Below are positions 57,501 to 64,000 of a DNA stretch of 64,000 nucleotides, piece by piece. The DNA is from Phocoenobacter uteri. Its GTDB lineage: Bacteria > Pseudomonadota > Gammaproteobacteria > Enterobacterales > Pasteurellaceae. How positions within the stretch are numbered: position 1 is the first letter of the stretch; each line of letters opens with the position of its first letter. A program made the position numbers and the translations under genes. Where the stretch lies: contig NZ_UGTA01000001.1 of assembly GCF_900454895.1 (NCBI RefSeq), positions 930,001 to 994,000 on the forward strand, written 5' to 3'. The notes under the pieces are model-generated. The model did not search any database. It had not been told where the DNA came from and worked only from the letters and a program-made list of their open reading frames with translations.

Positions 57501-60500
57501 CTTTTATTTGCTAAAACAATATTTTTACCTTGAACAAAATTCTGAGCATTATCATCCTGAGTCAATGTTTTTAACGGTTGTCCATTTACAGTGGTGTTAA
57601 TACTTTGCAACGCACTCTCTGCTTTCACCAGACTCGCTTTAGATGTCGTACTTAAATCAACCACATAATCCGTTACATCACTTGTATTTGTTGTGGCTAC
57701 GACTGTGACTGCATCAGAACCTGCGTGTGCCGTTGTATCTTTGGCATTAACAATATAAGTATCTGCCTCACCATTCTGACCCACGACCTTATCGACAGTA
57801 ACATTTTTTCCTGAATCAACTACCGTTTTTGATACCTTAGCAACAGCTTTTAATTGAGAAAGATTAACTGCGTCAGTATCCTGTACACCATTACCCACAT
57901 TGTGGATAACATTTCCACCCATATTGATATTTGCATTTGGTGAGATTGTTAACGCATTATTGATTGTTGCAGAATTGGTTGTAACGCCTTGCACAGTGAT
58001 ATTATCATTCAATTTAACTTGAATTTTATCATTGCCAGCAACCGTGCTGATATTACTATCACCATTCACAGCAACAATACTATCTAATTTTTCTAAATTA
58101 GTTTGTCCTGTATCACCTGTAAAAGTGAAACCTTTTGTATCAACTAATGCTTTAGCATCAACACCTTTTTGAATATTTGCTTTGGTTACATCAGTTAAAT
58201 CAAGCGTAAATTCATCTGCTGTAGTAACATCATCATCTTCTGTGGCTACAACTTTAATTGCTCCACCAGTAACCGCTGTTACAACTGTATCTTCCGTTGC
58301 AATTTCAAACTGTTTTCCTGTTTGAGTAATAGCAACATTCGCACCATCATTAAATCCAACCGTCTCTCCAGATTTAACCAATTCATCCCCTGTTCCATTC
58401 GCTTGCACGTTAAAACCAGATTTATTGATCATATCCGCAATATTGCCCGCGGTCATAAAACGATCCACATTTATTGGTGTTGCAACTACACCATTTGCTG
58501 ATGTTAACGTTTCAAATTTAGCACCAATAGTATGTGTTTTACTGCCATCGGCGTTGACTGTCGTTGCAATTTTTAACGGTTCTTCAACGGCTACTTTTGT
58601 TGTAGCTGAATCGGCTAAACGTTTAACATCACCAATATTTGCAGCATTGGTATCGACATCACCACCGCTTGCAAGAGCGGTAATACCCTGACCGTTCATA
58701 TTGATACCTGTCGCGTTAGTAACAATACCACCAACTGTTGTCTGACCAAAGGCAACATTTTGAGCCGTTGATACTTTGATTGCCCCATTTTCTGGAGTCA
58801 AAACAATATTGTCACCAGTTGTAAAATTTGCAATATTTTTACCGGCTTCATTCGTTAACGTCGTTACCTCATTCCCATTGATTTGAGTAATAATTGATTG
58901 TAATGCACTATCCGCTTTCACTAAGCTTGCTTTTGATGCCGCACTTAAATCTATCGCATAATCTGTGATATTCGTTGTCGTATCTTTAATACCTTTAATA
59001 ACACTCACTGCATCAGAACCAGACACACTCGAACCATCTGCATTTACAGTATAAACATCTTCCCCATTCACACCTTTAGTCGGTGTAGCTATCGAAACAT
59101 TTGTTCCTTGTGCAACAACCGTTTTTGCTGTTTTTAATTGCTCAACATTTACTGCATCAGTGTTCTCTGTTCCCTTAGCTACACCCGTAATTTTTTGATT
59201 ACCTGCATCAAGTCCTACCGCACTCACTTTTCCAGTGAAACTTGGTGAATCAGCAAGTTTAATAACTAACTCATTACCTGTTGAATCTACTCGCAGATTA
59301 TTACTAGACGCCGCTGTAGCGTCAGCTAAATCACCTTTAATCGTCAGAGTCTGACCTAGCTTCTTATTGATCGCCGTGCCAGTATTCCCTGCAAAATTCA
59401 GTCCTTCTTCAACTTTTGCTTTATTGGTTGCAATACTATTCTTATTCGTTTGAATATCGCCTTCATTTTTTGTGACCTTATTATTTGTCTCGGTTAATTG
59501 AGCAAAGTTAACTGCATCCTCATTTGCTGTTCCTTTCGCAACATTAGTGATTTTCTTATTATTTGCATTAACACCCGACTCGTTGATCACAACACCTTTC
59601 ACATTCACAGAATCAAAATTTACATTCTTCTGCGTTGATACTTTCAAACTCCCACGATCATTTTCCAAAACAATATTATCGCCTTGAGCAAAATTTTGCG
59701 TACCATCTGCTTGATTCAAGGTTTTTAACGGATCGCCATTCACTGTGGTTTGAATATTTTGTAAGCCAGAATCCGCTTTAGCTAAACGCGTTTTTGTTAC
59801 CTCATTAAGCTTAACAATCACTTTATTTGTGCCTGTTTTCGCTTCTGTCTCTACGCCTTCAGCTCCTTCGATATCAAACACGATATTACTATTCAATGCC
59901 TGAGAATTTGTCGTACCTGTATCACCAATTAGCTGAATGGTATTATTACCTAAGGCTGTTATTACATTTGCATTATTTGTAATATCACCTTCATTTTTGA
60001 CCGCTTTAGCCTTCACTGTATTTATACTATTTTGTAGTGACGTTTTCGCTGTTTCTAACTGAGAAACATTTACCGCATCTGTATCTGCGACACCATTAGC
60101 AACGCCTGTTACTACTTTTCCACCTGCATAGATACCCGCTTTAGTAATACTTGATCCACCTTGAGCCATCACAAGCCCATTATCATCAATGCTCGTGCTT
60201 CCAATAATCAAACGACCCGAATCACTTAAATCAACATTTTTCGCAAGCTTCACGACAAGCTGACCCGCTTCAGACACAACACCTATATTATTATTAGTCA
60301 GTTCGGATGATTTACCGCCAATAATATCTATTTTTGTCCCTAGTTTTTTAACAATTGTGTCGCCCGTATCACCAGCAAATTGAAGTTTAGCGTTTTTCAA
60401 TGTTTCTTTATTTGTGTCAATGCCTTCCTGTATTTTAGGATCAAGCTTAACCATAAACACTTTTCCGCCATCCGTATTCGTTCCTTCTTCCGTAACAAGA

Positions 60501-63500
60501 ATTCCTTTCCCTTGCGTCACAGTCGTATGTTTCTTACCTGTGGCAATATCATTTTTAATGGTTTCATCCAATCCAACGGTAAAAGTACGATCATCTTCAG
60601 AACCTGCTGAAGAGGGAGTCACAACAACTTCATTCTGCACACCAAATACTTGCTCTTTTGATTTCTTCTCAAAATCGGCAACAGCGGTTGTATCAATCTT
60701 ATTTTTAGTGACTGCATTGTTTGTAATTTTATTTGTTGTAACCGCATTTTCTGCTAATTTAGCAGTTGTAATAGCTTCATTTTTGATCGACAGTACAATA
60801 TCATCATCCACTAAATTAGGTTGAGACACCGTTAAATCTTGGCTAGAAATAGAATGAATGCTATTTCTATCTAATTTTGTTGCCAAATCTCTACTATTAT
60901 TAGCAATAGCGGTCGTATTTGTTGTAATTTTTCCTGTATTTACATCAATCAAATCTTTATTTTCTTGATCGCCATCTGCGATTGCTTTATTAAGATTTGC
61001 TTTTGTTGTATTGATTAACGCGGTATTACCTGCAACACCTTGCTCATTCGCGGTTATCTTATTTTTAATTGAATCAGACAATCCCACAGAAAACTGACGA
61101 TTCTCATCACCATCATTACCAGTTGCTGTTACAACTGTTTCATCATTAACTCCATTAACCACCTCTTTTGATTTTAGGTTTGTATCGATAGTGGCTACTT
61201 TGAGTTTTCCATCTACAACTTTTATGGTTTGATCATCAACTTCAACATCATATTTAATGCTACTTGTTGTACCATTACTTTCAACAATCGCTTTAGTTGC
61301 ATTTCCATCAATGAAATTGACGATATCATTATCTCGAACCGTATCATCTTTTTCTGTTGTATTATTTTTTAAAACCCAGCCAGCATTATGTAATTGTGAA
61401 CCATTGATCGCATCCGTTGACGTAGCCGAAATCTCACCATTCCCAACATTGGTGATTTTATCGCCTCCCACACTTAATCCCTTATTTGTGGTGGTTAACG
61501 TGGTGGTATTATTATCATTTTTTAAATCAAGACCTTTAAATTCAGGGGTTTCTGCAAGCTGAATTTGAACTTCGCCATTTGTCACAATTGTTTGAATATT
61601 TTTCGCTGAATATGTGCCTTGTGTCGCACTATCAGTATTACGAGTAAGAGCCGTTTGATTCGTAGCCGCACCAATAATGGCTAGCGACTCTCCTAATTTT
61701 CGTTGCGTGCCATCTTGGGCTACTGCCCCATTGTCTGCATCCGTATCTGAATTCTTATTACCTGTAAAGGTAATCGGTTTTTTGATTTTATCCTGTAATC
61801 CCTTTGCCACAGAATGTAATTGAGAGCCATTTATTGCGTCTGTTGAAGTCGCGGAAATTATACCTGGAGCAACATTGATAATTTGCCTTTCTTTGGTGTT
61901 TGAACCAACAGAAACCACGCCTGTTGCTGTACCTGAAAAACCATTATAGATTTCACCATTCACATCTCCTTCAGTAACCAAAGAATGTGCTCTATCCGTC
62001 GAGGCATTTCCTAAAACAACCGCATTATCTTGTGATGTTGTGACATTATGCCCAAGCACAAAAGTATTCGTATTCGCAACCGTATTACTCGCACCTAAAG
62101 CAATACTACTTGCACCACTCACCACTGCTTCGTCGCCTATTGCAATACCATTTTGTGCTTGAACTTTTGCATTGTGACCAATTGCAATACCACTTGTTGC
62201 ATTCGTTGTTAACACTTTTGAATTGATACCCAACGCGACAGCATTTTGAGCTTCAGCTTTCGCACTATATCCTTGAGCAATTGAATCTTCACCTGTTGCT
62301 TTAGAACTAAAACCTATCGCAATAGATTCTTCTCCTGTCGCATTCGATTCAGTACCTAATGCAATCGTACCAATATTTTCTGCTCTTGCATCTTTACCGA
62401 TTGCCATTGATTGTTGATGAGCTTTCGCTTGTGCTCTTTGACCAATTGCAATATTGGCATTTTTTAACGCTTGAGCATCAGAACCTATCGCTATTGCTTC
62501 TATTCCTTGAACCTCTTCTACTCCATTTTTAGGCGTGACTTCACCCGCTAAAGCATTTGCACCTATTGCTATGGATTTGGTTGCGTGTGCTATTGTGCTT
62601 TTACCAATTGCGATTGACTGACCACTCGATTGTTTCGTAATAATCTTTGTAAAATCATCAGGATTTGAATCTTCGTATGTTAATGATTTTCCCTCAGCTT
62701 TTGCATCAGCACCTAATGCAATGCTTGATTCAGCAGAAACATTAGATGATTTACCAATTGCAATACTTTCACTTAAGGTAGCTGTTGAATTAACTCCAAC
62801 GGTAACGGCAAAATTGCCCACAGCGCCTGCTTTTTCCTTTATAAGACCGAGATTTTTTGTTGCATCTCCAGCTGCTTGCGTTGTTGTACCATCATTCACA
62901 TGAACATAAATTAAACCGTCACCGATTTTATCTTCCATTTTCGACATACGACCTTGATGTCGACCTGCCAGTGTAGCTAATTGTGAACCATTGATAGCAT
63001 CTGTTGATGTAGGAGAAACCTCACCTGCTGCAACATTTTTAAGCTGTCTCTCATAGCCTTTAGAACCAAAAGAAACATAATCACCTGCCGATAATCGTTT
63101 ACCCGCTCCTCCCGCATCTCGTTGATATACATAAGTCGTAAACTCATTTGGGATCGCATTGCCATCTTTATCTAATGCCTGTACTTTTGCAAAATCATAT
63201 GATTTTGCTTCACCATCTGTTAAAGAACCCGCACCAATAGCCACCGTATTAGTCTGCGTTGCTTTTGCTCCAGCACCTAATGCCAATGCAAAAGTCGCTG
63301 TTTCTGCAACATTAGCCCCTGTTCCAAATGCAGTTGAAAGTGTACCTTTCGCTTGTGATTTCACACCAATAGTCACCGCACCTGCTCCAGTTTGTGTGAC
63401 GGGATATCGAGGATTCTGCATATTATCCCCCGTTAATTCCTCGTACACCGCTTTAACAGTCATATTTTTATCAACATTCTGCGTCGTTTCCGTACCATCT

Positions 63501-63967
63501 TGATGAATTGTGATCACCTTATTTTTATAACGCATTGTTTCACTTGCTACTTTATCGGTATCATCACCTCCAATTGCAATAGAAGAGTTACCCGTCGCAA
63601 GAGCATCATTACCAATGGTAACAGACTGATCCCCAATCTTAGCACCAGCAGGCAATCGTTTTCTTAATGCTCCAGAAATATTACCATTGTTATCTGTTGC
63701 ATTACCTATAACAACTATTTGGCTGTATCCACCAGAAACCAAATTTTCGTTTACCGTTGCCATTACTTGTGCATTTATGGCAAAAACACTCATCAATGCC
63801 ACACTCAATTTTGCCAACCTGAATTTCACCACATTTTGACGACTTACATTTGTATTGATAGCTGATCTTGATTTTATTTTTATTTTTGTTTTTGTTTTTG
63901 TTAATTCAGATACCGCAACAAATGTTTGCGTAGCACAACACCAAATAATTTTATAGACTTTATTCAT
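54572..63967 (-). CDS. Giant trimeric autotransporter adhesin (YadA/Hia family)
   Basis: The 3131-residue protein has an extended signal peptide (MNKVYKIIWC..., cleavage after AQVMA at about residue 70). A first YadA-like head (about 75-250) is followed by a neck ending DAINGSQL (323-330), a second head rich in SIAIG/AIALG repeats (about 385-655) and a neck ending at about 717. A very long stalk repeats DAVNVSQL, DAINGSQL and GDTG modules to about 3050. The C-terminal YadA anchor (about 75 residues) ends in GVGVGYQW and would form the 12-stranded trimeric pore. It is a surface adhesin. A hexanucleotide repeat lies in the signal region. AGAGAG precedes the ATG; the promoter is outside the window. 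Confidence 0.95.
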   Translation of the reverse strand: MNKVYKIIWCCATQTFVAVSELTKTKTKIKIKSRSAINTNVSRQNVVKFRLAKLSVALMSVFAINAQVMATVNENLVSGGYSQIVVIGNATDNNGNISGALRKRLPAGAKIGDQSVTIGNDALATGNSSIAIGGDDTDKVASETMRYKNKVITIHQDGTETTQNVDKNMTVKAVYEELTGDNMQNPRYPVTQTGAGAVTIGVKSQAKGTLSTAFGTGANVAETATFALALGAGAKATQTNTVAIGAGSLTDGEAKSYDFAKVQALDKDGNAIPNEFTTYVYQRDAGGAGKRLSAGDYVSFGSKGYERQLKNVAAGEVSPTSTDAINGSQLATLAGRHQGRMSKMEDKIGDGLIYVHVNDGTTTQAAGDATKNLGLIKEKAGAVGNFAVTVGVNSTATLSESIAIGKSSNVSAESSIALGADAKAEGKSLTYEDSNPDDFTKIITKQSSGQSIAIGKSTIAHATKSIAIGANALAGEVTPKNGVEEVQGIEAIAIGSDAQALKNANIAIGQRAQAKAHQQSMAIGKDARAENIGTIALGTESNATGEESIAIGFSSKATGEDSIAQGYSAKAEAQNAVALGINSKVLTTNATSGIAIGHNAKVQAQNGIAIGDEAVVSGASSIALGASNTVANTNTFVLGHNVTTSQDNAVVLGNASTDRAHSLVTEGDVNGEIYNGFSGTATGVVSVGSNTKERQIINVAPGIISATSTDAINGSQLHSVAKGLQDKIKKPITFTGNKNSDTDADNGAVAQDGTQRKLGESLAIIGAATNQTALTRNTDSATQGTYSAKNIQTIVTNGEVQIQLAETPEFKGLDLKNDNNTTTLTTTNKGLSVGGDKITNVGNGEISATSTDAINGSQLHNAGWVLKNNTTEKDDTVRDNDIVNFIDGNATKAIVESNGTTSSIKYDVEVDDQTIKVVDGKLKVATIDTNLKSKEVVNGVNDETVVTATGNDGDENRQFSVGLSDSIKNKITANEQGVAGNTALINTTKANLNKAIADGDQENKDLIDVNTGKITTNTTAIANNSRDLATKLDRNSIHSISSQDLTVSQPNLVDDDIVLSIKNEAITTAKLAENAVTTNKITNNAVTKNKIDTTAVADFEKKSKEQVFGVQNEVVVTPSSAGSEDDRTFTVGLDETIKNDIATGKKHTTVTQGKGILVTEEGTNTDGGKVFMVKLDPKIQEGIDTNKETLKNAKLQFAGDTGDTIVKKLGTKIDIIGGKSSELTNNNIGVVSEAGQLVVKLAKNVDLSDSGRLIIGSTSIDDNGLVMAQGGSSITKAGIYAGGKVVTGVANGVADTDAVNVSQLETAKTSLQNSINTVKAKAVKNEGDITNNANVITALGNNTIQLIGDTGTTNSQALNSNIVFDIEGAEGVETEAKTGTNKVIVKLNEVTKTRLAKADSGLQNIQTTVNGDPLKTLNQADGTQNFAQGDNIVLENDRGSLKVSTQKNVNFDSVNVKGVVINESGVNANNKKITNVAKGTANEDAVNFAQLTETNNKVTKNEGDIQTNKNSIATNKAKVEEGLNFAGNTGTAINKKLGQTLTIKGDLADATAASSNNLRVDSTGNELVIKLADSPSFTGKVSAVGLDAGNQKITGVAKGTENTDAVNVEQLKTAKTVVAQGTNVSIATPTKGVNGEDVYTVNADGSSVSGSDAVSVIKGIKDTTTNITDYAIDLSAASKASLVKADSALQSIITQINGNEVTTLTNEAGKNIANFTTGDNIVLTPENGAIKVSTAQNVAFGQTTVGGIVTNATGINMNGQGITALASGGDVDTNAANIGDVKRLADSATTKVAVEEPLKIATTVNADGSKTHTIGAKFETLTSANGVVATPINVDRFMTAGNIADMINKSGFNVQANGTGDELVKSGETVGFNDGANVAITQTGKQFEIATEDTVVTAVTGGAIKVVATEDDDVTTADEFTLDLTDVTKANIQKGVDAKALVDTKGFTFTGDTGQTNLEKLDSIVAVNGDSNISTVAGNDKIQVKLNDNITVQGVTTNSATINNALTISPNANINMGGNVIHNVGNGVQDTDAVNLSQLKAVAKVSKTVVDSGKNVTVDKVVGQNGEADTYIVNAKDTTAHAGSDAVTVVATTNTSDVTDYVVDLSTTSKASLVKAESALQSINTTVNGQPLKTLTQDDNAQNFVQGKNIVLANKSGNLEIATAPEVEFDKVTVEGVIIDSNGINAGNKQVKGVAKGTEGTDAVNVTQLTEAKESLQSNIDVVQAKAVKNAEDIANNKTVLESGLNFTGDTGDLINKKHGHTLAIIGGKTSDLTENNIGVVSEAGKLNVKLAKNLNLTESGSLQLADTTLTNNGLVVGGNQGPSITKSGINAGELKITGVADGVADHDAVNVSQLKDVATSSKTVVAKGKHIASVVKTTGTDKTPDIYTINGMNIEAGSNGLAVSEDATAGKFTIDLSDTTKQALAGVDVGFNINADNGNEDNVKLTETIHFKGVGSNPNIVTRVDDNEIILDLNKVVTIGDVNSGDNAIVINSKTGEITGLDNTAFDPNVVYNSKRAATEEQLKLAYEKGLADAKKFANEKTFGLKDSKGNELVKKVDSVIDIVGADNNLSTEVKDGKLTIKLADTLTDIKRVTGLDDHLDVVTSATKQGVKPKGDLAAIGHDSATVNDILSAGWNLEVEGEAKDFVTAYDTLNFEGEGAITVTHEAKEGKQNIKIGIQKGKLETDLKGNVVAKPELNGFVTTQEVANAINNAGFNLSTNGADAKLIKSGHRVDMKNTDSNLVISHKDILESGKVIGQEVNYDLAKDISIDKAEIKNSLLIGDVEITQAQSDVITQGNQSTNALDLGGKTLTNIANNLRNGEGKRENAPTNVNRKNAASVNDVLNTGWNLQVEGEEKDFVKSYDTVNFKGENGIKIKHSNANDVNEITIALESANFGENNNGTSSNATAGFITAKKVEEELNKSGFTLTAQGEDASLVQRGESVNFQNTDGNLKVAKTTNNNDVSFDLADVISIKKVNADHINVNNGLTVGADKTGKGGIQLGQDGTIRGVKSDPKDPTSVMNAGEVTKLINGSNAKIEDGLNTISTRVDEVADNANAGVAAGIATANLPQPHDSGASMISAAVGHYQGQQAIAIGLSTISDNGKWIIKGSLSEGTQKNFSAGVGVGYQW
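63872..63901 (-). repeat. Hexanucleotide tandem repeat in the adhesin signal peptide
   Basis: Five 6-base units, (ACAAAA)3(ATAAAA)2 on the minus strand, encode TKTKTKIKIK in the extended signal peptide (about residues 23-32). Gain or loss of a unit keeps the frame but changes the length and charge of the signal region. Confidence 0.8.
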
Positions 63968-64000
63968 AATTTCTCTCTGTAAAAATAAACATACGTACCA

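Noticed and set aside
60380..60824. Two + strand reading frames of 76 and 136 codons opposite the adhesin gene
   Set aside because: They are antisense to conserved stalk repeats, lack ribosome binding sites and look like shadows of the repetitive gene.

Overview
The window is an AT-rich chromosomal segment that looks like a member of the Pasteurellaceae. The main evidence is repeated copies of a DNA uptake signal core of the AAGCGGTC type (full ACAAGCGGTC at 9245 and 34183, near-full at 29191, 41843 and 47989). This is the Actinobacillus/Mannheimia/H. ducreyi-type signal rather than the AAGTGCGGT of H. influenzae. Supporting evidence is the radA-pilABCD-coaE-yacG neighbourhood, a class I adenylate cyclase and a giant trimeric autotransporter. 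The species cannot be named from sequence alone.

Layout. 1-2.5 kb: a small membrane protein and envC-yibQ (septal murein hydrolase activation). 2.6-7.0 kb: gpmA, then ackA-pta (acetate overflow) behind a perfect FNR-type palindrome. 7.1-12.7 kb: priC and a tetR-adaptor-RND efflux operon with a TetR-type operator. 12.7-18.3 kb: nupC-deoC-deoD (nucleoside uptake and breakdown, with a CRP-like site) and cyaA. 18.4-25 kb: dsbD, feoA-feoB-Cys-rich protein (ferrous iron), tatD, a DUF1523-like protein and a YqhA-like protein. 25.1-31.5 kb: an accessory-looking periplasmic cluster of imelysin, di-haem oxidoreductase, second imelysin, sterol-desaturase-like di-iron membrane protein, di-haem cytochrome c peroxidase and a 26-27 residue membrane peptide. 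31.5-42 kb: parC, a YrhK-like protein, a Sel1-repeat protein, pckA, ndk, a peptide-binding lipoprotein, marC-type protein and radA. 42-47 kb: type IV pilus/competence operon pilABCD with a CRP-S-like site, followed by coaE and yacG. 47-54 kb: gloB-nagK, a PurR-box NCS2 permease, yhbY, tyrP, queA and ybeY. 53.7-64 kb: a 3131-residue trimeric autotransporter adhesin with a downstream OmpA/BamE-like lipoprotein.

How the genes fit together. Most of the window is core metabolism and information processing. Three parts stand out. First, the 25-31 kb cluster combines iron-regulated-type imelysins with three redox proteins and lies a few kb from feoAB. It resembles the imelysin/DUF1111/imelysin modules of other Gram-negatives but has a different tail, and is the best candidate for an incompletely described system. 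Second, the autotransporter and its neighbour form a pair like AtaA-TpgA. Third, the pilus operon carries a competence-type (Sxy-dependent) CRP site, matching the abundance of uptake signals. No rRNA, tRNA, CRISPR array, insertion sequence or prophage was seen.
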